64,000 bases of DNA, taken from the NCBI GenBank assembly GCA_031993545.1, contig DAMAHZ010000006.1, forward strand, positions 1 through 64,000, written 5' to 3'. A program made the translations under genes and the position numbers. This document shows positions 36,716-44,455 of this stretch, in pieces; positions within the stretch are counted from its first letter, which is position 1; each line of letters starts with the position of its first letter. The notes beneath the pieces are model-generated. The model made no database searches and was not told the DNA's origin. It saw only the letters and a list, made by a program, of their open reading frames with translations. Source of the DNA: UBA1535 sp002323775 (lineage in GTDB: Bacteria; Bacillota; Clostridia; Tissierellales; Sedimentibacteraceae).

Positions 36716-36922
36716 TTTGTCCTCCGGTTTTATTTTTTATGTTGACCCCTTAAAGGTTATCAACTTTATAATCTGTCTAATTTCACTAGTATAAACACTT
36801 AGTGCTAACTAAACAACCTTAACTAATATACTATATACCATAATAAAAGTAAAATGAAAAACATCTATGTCCATTCTTTAAACTATAAATATTTTTTATA
36901 GTGAACACTTTAAAATTATAAA
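36716..36922. repeat. Duplicated upstream region, copy A
   Basis: The roughly 185 bp upstream of the single-rhodanese gene align along their length with 39583-39780. Shared landmarks are TTTATGTT then ATCAACTTTAT, AGTATAAACACTTA versus AGCATAAATACTTA, TAATATACTATA versus TAGTATACTATA, ATAAAAGTAAAAT and ACTATAAAT. The terminator stem of copy B is decayed in this copy. Confidence 0.8.
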
Positions 36923-37606
36923 TTATTTATAATCTTTAGTCCTTGATGTAGATATCTTGAAAATTTTTCTTGGCAATATTATAAGAAGGCACAATGCTAT
37001 CAGAAGCATACCCGAATAAAGCACAAGTTTTTTTATAGGAATAGAGCTGTATGCTAATGCACCAAAGCTTGTATATATAAATGTTCCGGGTATCATAAAA
37101 ATCAAAGAATACCAAAAATATGTGCTAAATTTTATATCTGTAATTCCATAAGCGTAGTTTTGCAGATTGAAAGGAAAAATTGGGATTAATCTGCTAATAA
37201 TCAAAATCGTATCCCCTTGTTTTTTTATATAACTATCTAACTTAGCAAGTTTTTCATTTTTTTGCGTCATCTTTTTTACAAAATCTCTGCCAAAATATCT
37301 GCCAATTAAAAATGCTACTGATACTCCTATCGTTGAGCCTATAACAACGTATATCGCTCCCCAAAAGGCTCCAAATAATATACCGGAAAGAACTGTTATA
37401 GGCAATCCAGGTATAAAAAGCACAGTAGAAACAACAAATAGTGCAATAAATACCACAGGAGCAAGTATTCCGAACGAAGCTATATATGATTTCAACTCAT
37501 TTATTTTTTCAAAGCTAAAAATATTGAATATATTGTATTTATTCAATATTAAAATGATAGCTGCAATAGCAAAAAGCAAAATATATTTTTTCTTCAATAC
37601 ATCCAC
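36923..37606 (-). CDS. TVP38/TMEM64-family membrane protein (second copy)
   Basis: 227 residues, about six membrane helices. The family core is PGLPITVLSGILFGAFWGAIY, GVSVAFLIGRYFGRDFV and RLIPIFPFNLQNYAYGITDI. It resembles the paralogue at 31048-31752 only in family motifs, so the two are old paralogues, like YdjX and YdjZ. It lies upstream of the single-rhodanese gene and is separated from it by the duplicated non-coding segment. Confidence 0.87.
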   Translation of the reverse strand: MDVLKKKYILLFAIAAIILILNKYNIFNIFSFEKINELKSYIASFGILAPVVFIALFVVSTVLFIPGLPITVLSGILFGAFWGAIYVVIGSTIGVSVAFLIGRYFGRDFVKKMTQKNEKLAKLDSYIKKQGDTILIISRLIPIFPFNLQNYAYGITDIKFSTYFWYSLIFMIPGTFIYTSFGALAYSSIPIKKLVLYSGMLLIALCLLIILPRKIFKISTSRTKDYK

Positions 37607-37628
37607 CTTCTAACGTTTTAATGAAAAA

Positions 37629-37666
37629 ATGCACTCTAAATTTTGAGTTTTCTAGGGTGCATCTTT
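37629..37666 (-). terminator. Terminator after the four-helix protein gene
   Basis: ATGCACTCTA (37629-37638) pairs with TAGGGTGCAT (37653-37662). The minus strand then reads into a TTTTTTCAT run, just after the end of the 148-residue gene. Confidence 0.65.
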
Positions 37667-37671
37667 TCACA

Positions 37672-38118
37672 TTATTTTGTATAATTTATTTTCCTTATAT
37701 TGTAAAGACAATGATATATTATATTTTGAAGCATAGTAGCCAGCACAAAGCACATGCTTAAAATATAGTAGCTGCGATTAATTCTGGTATTACTAAAAAC
37801 TAAGAAGCATACTGTCCACGTACTTAGCAAAACTAGCAATACTGCCATTACATTTAGCATAGCATTTGACTTAATCTTTCTAAATCTACTAAATGCAATT
37901 ATCACAAGAACAACAATAATGAATAATACAGCTATCCTTATAACAGGCACAGGAACAAGTTTCTCCCATTTACCATTCAAATACACAATATGTCGAAGCA
38001 TCCCCATACGTGTTCTCGTGAAGTAATTAGCCACATAGGCACCTACTATTGATATAAATTCTAATATGGCGCATAAGATTATAAATGCGCCATATAGTTT
38101 ATTTTGTAGTTTTGTCAT
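37672..38118 (-). CDS. Four-helix membrane protein of unknown function
   Basis: 148 residues, no family recognised. Four hydrophobic segments (about 9-30, 58-80, 87-108 and 118-140) are seen with short loops and a basic C-terminus. A possible extracytoplasmic loop of about 25 residues (LRHIVYLNGKWEKLVPVP) follows the first helix. It begins 6 bp after the three-rhodanese gene, so the two are probably cotranscribed and it may be a membrane partner of that lipoprotein (inference). Confidence 0.7.
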   Translation of the reverse strand: MTKLQNKLYGAFIILCAILEFISIVGAYVANYFTRTRMGMLRHIVYLNGKWEKLVPVPVIRIAVLFIIVVLVIIAFSRFRKIKSNAMLNVMAVLLVLLSTWTVCFLVFSNTRINRSYYILSMCFVLATMLQNIIYHCLYNIRKINYTK

Positions 38119-38124
38119 TTTGTT

Positions 38125-39570
38125 TTATCTTGCTGCTTTGTCGTTTGGCAACTCTTTAACAGTTGTATAAACAACTTCGCCTGTTTTTGGATCTCCAACT
38201 TGTACCGAAAGTTCATCATTCATTTGCCATTGGTACCATCCGCCATCATATAAGCTCATATTAGTATATCCGTTTTCATACATAATCAAGAATGGAATTG
38301 TTGCACGCCATCCTGTTCCACAGTAAAATGAAAGGTGGTTATCCAAAGTAAAATCAAGACCTTCCCACAGCTTTTTCATTTCATCCATAGTTATATAAGT
38401 GCCATCTTCATGTGTGTAATCTTCCATATGGTATGGGTCACTGCCTGCTTTACCCCAAACAGCGCCTTTTGGCTCTCCGGCTTTATCAATATATGTGTAT
38501 CCGCTAGTTTCTCCTTTGAATTCTGCATATGAACGAATACTTACTAAACGGAAGTTTGCATCTTCATTTAATCTTCTAGCTGCATCTTCAATAGAAGTCC
38601 AATATTCCGGATGAGCAGGCACCGTTGTACCAAACTCTGTAGCTGCCTTTGGAGCATTGTCAGTTGTTTCTAGCTCGTATCCTGCATTTGCCCATGCGTT
38701 AAGGCTTCCATCCAATACTTTTACATTTTCTACACCTGCCCACAAATATGCGTATGCAACTCTGGCAGTTCCTGAAACATCTGAACCATATAGTATAACA
38801 GTTGTGTCCTTTGTAACTCCAAGGTCAAGCATTGCCTTTTCAACTTCCTCAGGAGTTTTTATATTCCAGTATGGCTCACCTTCAATACTTGCGATATCTA
38901 CGTGAACAGCACCAGCTATATGTCCAGTTTTATAATCAGGACTCTCATCTGCTGTACCCCAGCTTGCTTCTAAAATTATATAATTGCTTGATTCTTGTTG
39001 TTGACCGTCAATCACACTTTTAACCCATTCAGGAGTAACAAATACTTTTTTTACATCAACAGCATCAACCTTTGCCACATTATTATCTGGTGAAGAAGCG
39101 TTGCCTGCTTCTAATAAATCAGTAAAAGTCCAGCCCTTGTATCCACCCTCTAAAGTGTAAATATTAGACGCTTCTATGCCTGCTCCCTTTAAAAGCTCTG
39201 TTGCAGCCGCAGCGTATCTTTTGCCAGAATAGCATAACAATACAATTTTTTTGCCCTTTACATCTGTATCAGCTAGTGCTTTTTCTATGTTTGCTTTAGC
39301 AGGTCCATTATCATTATTAGAAACTATAGAATCTACATCAGCAGATATAGCTCCTTTAATATGCTCTGTATCATAATCTGCTTTTTTTCTAACGTCGAAA
39401 ACTATATAATCACCTTTGTTTTCTGATATAGCAGTTTTAAGCTCATCTGCTTTCATATATTGTGTTGTGTCTACATCACCTTGTTTTTGATCTGATTTAG
39501 TACTGCATCCTGCAAATACGCTTAATACCAATGCAAGCACTAAAAATAAAGATAAAGATCTTTTATTCAT
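38125..39570 (-). CDS. Three-rhodanese lipoprotein, YnjE-like
   Basis: 481 residues from the ATG at 39570 (GGAGG 5 nt upstream). The lipobox is VFAGC. Domain 1 (about 40-150) has CYSGKR and nearly equals the separate rhodanese at 36248-36715. Domain 2 (about 175-310) has LYGSDVSGTAR, where serine replaces the catalytic cysteine, so it is probably inactive. Domain 3 (about 325-470) has FYCGTGWRAT, like the active site of E. coli YnjE, which also has three rhodanese domains and a signal peptide. It heads a unit with the four-helix protein gene. Confidence 0.9.
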   Translation of the reverse strand: MNKRSLSLFLVLALVLSVFAGCSTKSDQKQGDVDTTQYMKADELKTAISENKGDYIVFDVRKKADYDTEHIKGAISADVDSIVSNNDNGPAKANIEKALADTDVKGKKIVLLCYSGKRYAAAATELLKGAGIEASNIYTLEGGYKGWTFTDLLEAGNASSPDNNVAKVDAVDVKKVFVTPEWVKSVIDGQQQESSNYIILEASWGTADESPDYKTGHIAGAVHVDIASIEGEPYWNIKTPEEVEKAMLDLGVTKDTTVILYGSDVSGTARVAYAYLWAGVENVKVLDGSLNAWANAGYELETTDNAPKAATEFGTTVPAHPEYWTSIEDAARRLNEDANFRLVSIRSYAEFKGETSGYTYIDKAGEPKGAVWGKAGSDPYHMEDYTHEDGTYITMDEMKKLWEGLDFTLDNHLSFYCGTGWRATIPFLIMYENGYTNMSLYDGGWYQWQMNDELSVQVGDPKTGEVVYTTVKELPNDKAAR

Positions 39571-39582
39571 TTCATCCTCCAA

Positions 39583-39780
39583 ATTTGTTTTTGTTATTTA
39601 TGTTAAGCTTTCGAAGGCCATCAACTTTATGATTTTTTCCAATTTCTTTAGCATAAATACTTATTGTTTTTTAACCTCGGCTAGTATACTATACGCAACA
39701 ATAAAAGTAAAATAAAAAACATTTATAGTAATTCAATCAACTATAAATGTTTTTCATAGTGAAAATAATTTAAAATTTTA
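39583..39780. repeat. Duplicated upstream region, copy B
   Basis: This is the counterpart of copy A at 36716-36922, upstream of the three-rhodanese gene. It includes an intact terminator stem for the preceding histidine-kinase gene. Confidence 0.8.
39714..39754 (-). terminator. Terminator after the BceS-like kinase gene
   Basis: AAAACATTTATAGT (ending 39729) pairs with ACTATAAATGTTTT (from 39740) across a 10-nt loop. On the minus strand the stem is followed by TTTTTTATTTTA. It ends the wecB-regulator-kinase transcript. Confidence 0.85.
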
Positions 39781-40884
39781 CTATTCTATCTCTACTTCCA
39801 ACATATCCAATCCTATTTTTACTTTTGTTCCTCTGCCTAAAGTCGATTCTATCGATATAGTGTGGGATAATTTCTTTAGAATTTTTTTGCATAAGAACAG
39901 TCCTATACCAGTTGATTTTTTGTCGGCACGCCCATTGTATCCTGTGAAGCCTTTTTCAAAAACCCTTGGCAGGTCTTCCTCTTGTATCCCTATGCCTGTG
40001 TCTTGTATAACTAAGGTTTCAGGTAAATCCTCGTCCATATATATTGATATCGAGCCTGAGTACGTGTATTTTAAAGCGTTTGACAACAATTGCTCTATTA
40101 CGAAAACCAGCCATTTTTCATCAGTTATTACACCTGCGTCTAAATCCTCATAGTTAAGCTTGATTTTTTTACGAATAAAGGATTTTGCATATTTTTTTAC
40201 AGCCTGCTTAACTATCTTGTCAAGCGAATATCTTCTGATAAGCAAATCAGATGAGTCACTTTCCATTCTTAAATACTGCAAAACCATCTCAACATATTGT
40301 TCTGTTCTAAAAAGCTGTTCTAACAGCTCCTCGTTAATCTCTTTTTCTCTTTGTACATTTTCATTTATAGACTTATCGCTTGCCACTAACATATCTTCGT
40401 TAAGTTCAAATTCTTCTGATTGGAATTTAGAACTGTCCTGTAAACTAGATTGAAGAATTAACCTCATTGCCGAGATAGGCGTCTTAATCTGATGAACCCA
40501 AAGCGTATAATAATCCATCATATTGCTAAAAGAATTATCTTTTTCGTAAATCACACTTAATTTGCTCCCATGAAGTATATTTATAAGCTCTTGATAGTCC
40601 TTTTCTATTTTATCATTAGCTTCCGGGAATTTTGGTAAGCTCACAGTTATAACATTTTTTAAATACTCAAGCTCTTTGTGTTTTTTATAAAACGACAAAA
40701 ATCTAAAAAGAGCTATTATTATAAGTGCAAAAACACTTAACTTTACTGCATAAGCAACTGCTTCCACCGGCAAATTGTACAATGAAAAAACAACAGCAAA
40801 AATTATCGAACATATTGCAAATACTAGCATAATAAAAATATGTTTTTTAATATATGAAAATAGAATACTTATAAAATCTTTCAT
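39781..40884 (-). CDS. BceS-like intramembrane-sensing histidine kinase
   Basis: 367 residues. Two closely spaced membrane helices (about 13-35 and 41-60) have almost no extracytoplasmic loop, the layout of intramembrane-sensing kinases that read the state of a BceAB transporter. The H-box is WVHQIKTPISAMRL, the N box EQLLSNALKYT, and DTGIGI and GIGLFLCKKI follow. A longer than usual acidic linker is present near residues 150-185. It is separated by 1 bp from the regulator gene. Its probable transporter is 23011-25792. Confidence 0.9.
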   Translation of the reverse strand: MKDFISILFSYIKKHIFIMLVFAICSIIFAVVFSLYNLPVEAVAYAVKLSVFALIIIALFRFLSFYKKHKELEYLKNVITVSLPKFPEANDKIEKDYQELINILHGSKLSVIYEKDNSFSNMMDYYTLWVHQIKTPISAMRLILQSSLQDSSKFQSEEFELNEDMLVASDKSINENVQREKEINEELLEQLFRTEQYVEMVLQYLRMESDSSDLLIRRYSLDKIVKQAVKKYAKSFIRKKIKLNYEDLDAGVITDEKWLVFVIEQLLSNALKYTYSGSISIYMDEDLPETLVIQDTGIGIQEEDLPRVFEKGFTGYNGRADKKSTGIGLFLCKKILKKLSHTISIESTLGRGTKVKIGLDMLEVEIE

Positions 40885-40885
40885 A

Positions 40886-41557
40886 TTACTCCGCTAAATA
40901 ACCCATTCCTTTTTTCGTTTTTATAAAATCATTTAAGCCTATATCCTCTAGCTTTTTACGAAGTCTTGTCATATTAACTGTCAAAGTATTATCATCTATA
41001 AAACTTTCGCTTTCCCAAAGCTTTTCTATTATTTTGTCTCTCGATACTACTCTGCCTATATTTTCCATTATTAACTGTAAAATCTTATATTCATTTTTAG
41101 TAAGCTCAATCTTTTTGTCCTCATAGCTAAGTGTGGTATCACTTAAATTAAGTATCAATCCCTTATGCTCAATTATGTTCATCTGTCCTTGGATAGAATA
41201 TGTTCTTCTAATAACAGCCTGTATTTTTGCAGTCAATACATCAAGGTCAAAGGGCTTTGCGATGAAATCATCTCCGCCCATATTCATAGCCATTACAATA
41301 TTCATGTTATCAGAAGCTGAGGAAATGAAAATAATAGGAGCATTAGATATTTTTCTTATCTCATTGCACCAATAAAAGCCATTGAAAAATGGAAGCATTA
41401 TGTCAAGCAAAACCAAATGCGGATTGGCTTGAATGACCAGCTCCTTAATATTTTTAAAATCATCGGCACAAGTAACCTCATACTCCCATTTGAGCAAATG
41501 CTCCATGAGAATATTTGAAATTGTTTTATCATCTTCTATTATCAGGATTTTGTACAT
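40886..41557 (-). CDS. BceR-like response regulator
   Basis: 223 residues, OmpR family. The receiver has IIEDDKTI, phospho-acceptor Asp in LLDIMLPFFNG and IAKPFDLD. The winged helix has LTKNEYKILQLIMENIGRVV and TLTVNMTRLRKKL. The TVNMTRLRKKL recognition region is typical of BceR/VirR regulators of peptide resistance. Its start overlaps the end of wecB by 16 bp, so an envelope-sugar gene is coupled to the regulator. Confidence 0.92.
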   Translation of the reverse strand: MYKILIIEDDKTISNILMEHLLKWEYEVTCADDFKNIKELVIQANPHLVLLDIMLPFFNGFYWCNEIRKISNAPIIFISSASDNMNIVMAMNMGGDDFIAKPFDLDVLTAKIQAVIRRTYSIQGQMNIIEHKGLILNLSDTTLSYEDKKIELTKNEYKILQLIMENIGRVVSRDKIIEKLWESESFIDDNTLTVNMTRLRKKLEDIGLNDFIKTKKGMGYLAE

Positions 41558-42669
41558 AATTTCTCTCTAAGTATTTTTACAATATTTTTAGCAGCATTTC
41601 CGTCGCCATAAGGATTTACTGCATTTGCCATTTTAGCATATTCTTCCTTATTACTTATCAACAAGCTAATATGCTCATACACTTCTTTTCTATCTACGCC
41701 TATTAATTTTGCTGTGCCTGCTTCTATTCCCTCAGGTCTTTCTGTTTCTTTTCTAACTACCAGAACAGGCTTTCCAAGTGCCGGTGCAGATTCTTGTATT
41801 CCTCCTGAATCTGTAACTACCATATAGCTTTTTGCTATAAGATTCATGAAAGGAAGATAATCTATAGGCTCTGTCAGATGAACTCTGCTATTGTTTCCCA
41901 GTATTTTAACAGCTATCTCTCTTACCTTTGGATTTTTGTGCATAGCATATATTATTTCTACATCTTTATTTTCATTTGCTATATCGTTAATCGCAGAGAA
42001 AATATTTTCCATATTTTTCCCAATATTTTCGCTTCTATGCGCAGTCATAACAATTACTTTTCTGTTTTCAAAATCAATGTTGTTTATCAATTCATCGTCA
42101 AATTTGTAATTTTTGTCTAAAACCATATGGAGTGCATCAATTTCAGTATTGCCTGTTATGTATATCTTTGACTCATCATAGCCCTCTCTGAGCAAATTTT
42201 CTTTTGAGTGCTGTGTCGGAGCAAAATGATAATTTGTTAAAACCCCTGTAAGCATTCTATTAGCTTCTTCCGGATATGGAGAATACAAATCCCCACTTCT
42301 TAACCCTGCCTCTACGTGTCCAATTTTCACTCTATTATAAAATGCCGCCAAAGCACCTGCAAGCACTGCTGTAGTATCACCTTGCACTAACAACAAATCA
42401 GGCTTAAACTCCTTTATAACTTCCTCAACCCCTACTAATGACTTTTGAGTTACTTCTGTTAGAGTTTGTCCATGTTTAAATATATCTAAATCATAATCCG
42501 GCTTTATATCAAATATCTTCAGCATTGGGTCAATCATATCTCTATGCTGACCTGTCACGCATACCCTTGTTATAAAGCAATCCTCTTTTTTTAATTCCTT
42601 TACTAACGGAGCCATTTTTATAGCTTCAGGTCTTGTCCCAAAAACTATTAGTATTTTTTTCTTGTCCAT
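41542..42669 (-). CDS. wecB: UDP-N-acetylglucosamine 2-epimerase (non-hydrolysing)
   Basis: 375 residues, the usual size. Motifs are FGTRPEAIKMAPLVKEL, GHVEAGLRSGD, MTAHRSENIGKN and VTDSGGIQESAPALGKPVL. It interconverts UDP-GlcNAc and UDP-ManNAc, which feeds linkage-unit or wall-polysaccharide synthesis (MnaA role). That fits the nearby tagO/wecA-like gene. Pyruvylated wall polymers made from ManNAc are the usual anchors of SLH proteins like the two in this window (established for other Firmicutes; inferred here). Confidence 0.95.
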   Translation of the reverse strand: MDKKKILIVFGTRPEAIKMAPLVKELKKEDCFITRVCVTGQHRDMIDPMLKIFDIKPDYDLDIFKHGQTLTEVTQKSLVGVEEVIKEFKPDLLLVQGDTTAVLAGALAAFYNRVKIGHVEAGLRSGDLYSPYPEEANRMLTGVLTNYHFAPTQHSKENLLREGYDESKIYITGNTEIDALHMVLDKNYKFDDELINNIDFENRKVIVMTAHRSENIGKNMENIFSAINDIANENKDVEIIYAMHKNPKVREIAVKILGNNSRVHLTEPIDYLPFMNLIAKSYMVVTDSGGIQESAPALGKPVLVVRKETERPEGIEAGTAKLIGVDRKEVYEHISLLISNKEEYAKMANAVNPYGDGNAAKNIVKILREKLCTKS

Positions 42670-42704
42670 ATTTTTTCTATACCTTTCCGATAATTATATC
42701 TTAC

Positions 42705-42878
42705 TTAATATTTAATCAAAAAATAAATTACATATACCCAGCTTAAAAGACCATGAAAAATTGCCCAACCGACTGATTTCCAAGTTACGTAGCTGATAGT
42801 CATAGCCAATGCGCTACCAAATGTTATTCCGGTTTTAATTGTTTTATTTACAAAAGTAACTTTATTTTCATCTCTCAT
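42705..42878 (-). CDS. Small two-helix membrane protein (57 aa)
   Basis: An ORF of 57 residues with a strong AGAGGAG site 9 nt before the ATG at 42878. After a polar N-terminus (MRDENKVTFVNKTIKTG) come two hydrophobic segments, GITFGSALAMTISYVTWKS and GWAIFHGLLSWVYVIYFLI. It lies between tagO and wecB, 22 bp from the former and 35 bp from the latter, so it is probably translated in that operon. No function was recognised. Confidence 0.7.
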   Translation of the reverse strand: MRDENKVTFVNKTIKTGITFGSALAMTISYVTWKSVGWAIFHGLLSWVYVIYFLIKY

Positions 42879-42900
42879 ACAATATATCTCCTCTAAAATT

Positions 42901-43932
42901 TTATTTTCTACTCGCTTTTTTGATTAAGTTCAGCCTGTTAGCTAATATAAGTATGAGTAAAGCGACTATTACGCCAACCCATATCCCTGTTTTTGTATCA
43001 CTGTTAGAAATAAATACTGCTGTTAATCCAAGAAATATGCTTATTCCATATAAAACAAGAACAGTCTGCTTATGATTAAGTCCCTTTTTCATCAATTGGT
43101 GATGCAAATGCTCCTTATCCGCTTCCATTATAGATTTTTTATTAATAATTCTCCTAACAATAGCAAAGAAAGTATCTAATATCGGAAGTCCTATAGCAAA
43201 TATCGGAACTATCAAGGTTATCGCAGCTACACTCTTTACAGCTCCAAGTATCGCTACTATTGACAGCATATATCCCAAAAGCATCGAACCGGTATCACCC
43301 ATAAAAATCTTTGCCGGATTGAAGTTATGAGGTAAAAATCCAAAGGCTGCTCCTGCCACGATAGCACATTCGACTATTACAAAGCTATAGCCCTTAGTAA
43401 TTATAGTCAAAAGCAAGGTAAGTGCTGCTATACCTGAAACACCTGCGGCTAATCCATCCAAGCCATCAATTAAATTAATTGTATTTGTAATACCCACTAT
43501 CCAAATTATAGTCATAGGTATTGACAATGAGTTTAAAAGACTAAGCCCTGCTGTTTGAAAAGGGTTAGTTATAAAGTATATTCTTACTCCTCCATAAACT
43601 GCGATAATGGCTGCAATAATTTGAAATCCTAATTTAATTTTTGCAGGCATCTCATACATATCATCTACTATTCCAACTAAAACGAGTAAGCTTGCACCTA
43701 TCATTACAGATACGTTTGTTTTGTTGTGAGGTAAAAAAACATACATACATGCCATAATAGCTATATACATAGCAATTCCTCCAAAATATGGCATTGCGTC
43801 CTTGTGTATTTTTCTTTCTGTCTTTGGAACATCTAAGGCTCCTACTTTTATGGCTAATTTTCTTGCAAGCGGTGTTACTAAAAAGGATATTACAAATGCG
43901 AAGAAAAATGCCATAACATACAACTTATCCAT
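42901..43932 (-). CDS. Undecaprenyl-phosphate GlcNAc-1-phosphate transferase (TagO/WecA family)
   Basis: 343 residues, about ten membrane helices. Motifs are DVPKTERKIHKDAMPYFGG, NTINLIDGLDGLAAG, FMGDTGSMLLGYML and the cytoplasmic DKEHLHHQLM histidine cluster. It transfers GlcNAc-1-phosphate from UDP-GlcNAc to undecaprenyl phosphate, the first membrane step of teichoic acid and related polymers. The partner epimerase WecB is encoded just downstream. Confidence 0.93.
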   Translation of the reverse strand: MDKLYVMAFFFAFVISFLVTPLARKLAIKVGALDVPKTERKIHKDAMPYFGGIAMYIAIMACMYVFLPHNKTNVSVMIGASLLVLVGIVDDMYEMPAKIKLGFQIIAAIIAVYGGVRIYFITNPFQTAGLSLLNSLSIPMTIIWIVGITNTINLIDGLDGLAAGVSGIAALTLLLTIITKGYSFVIVECAIVAGAAFGFLPHNFNPAKIFMGDTGSMLLGYMLSIVAILGAVKSVAAITLIVPIFAIGLPILDTFFAIVRRIINKKSIMEADKEHLHHQLMKKGLNHKQTVLVLYGISIFLGLTAVFISNSDTKTGIWVGVIVALLILILANRLNLIKKASRK

Positions 43933-43953
43933 GATGCTTTCCTTTCTGCGCCT

Positions 43954-44391
43954 CTACTTCCCGATATTCATAATTTTTTCAACACGCTTAATATGCCTTC
44001 CACCCTCAAATTCTGTGTCAAGCCATGTTTCTACTATGTCTAAAGCTAAATTTTTCCCAACGATGCCTGCTCCTAATGCTAACATATTAGCATCGTTATG
44101 AAGTCTTGTCATTTTCGCCATAAAGCTATCAGTGCATAAAGCACATCTAATTCCATTAACCTTATTGGCAGCTATTGAAATTCCTATACCGGTTGTACAT
44201 ACTACTATTCCCTTATCAGCTTCTTTATTTGCTACTAATAAGGCTGCCTTTTCTCCGTAGTCAGGATAATCAACAGAATCTAAGCTGTATGTACCAGCGT
44301 CAAGCACTTCAACTCCTTTATTTTCTAAATATTTCTTTATAATCTCTTTTAATTCATAACCACCGTGGTCACATCCTAATGATATTTTCAT
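43954..44391 (-). CDS. rpiB: Ribose-5-phosphate isomerase B
   Basis: 145 residues. It begins MKISLGCDHGGYELKEII and contains VVCTTGIGISIAANKVNGI with the catalytic cysteine, and HNDANMLALGAGI. It interconverts ribose-5-phosphate and ribulose-5-phosphate. It follows the Sua5-phosphatase gene as rpiB (ywlF) follows ywlC-ywlE in Bacillus. Confidence 0.95.
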   Translation of the reverse strand: MKISLGCDHGGYELKEIIKKYLENKGVEVLDAGTYSLDSVDYPDYGEKAALLVANKEADKGIVVCTTGIGISIAANKVNGIRCALCTDSFMAKMTRLHNDANMLALGAGIVGKNLALDIVETWLDTEFEGGRHIKRVEKIMNIGK

Positions 44392-44455
44392 TGTATTTTA
44401 TCTCCTTAAATTACTATATTTTTATAAAATTATATTATTCTCTTGCTTTTCATTG

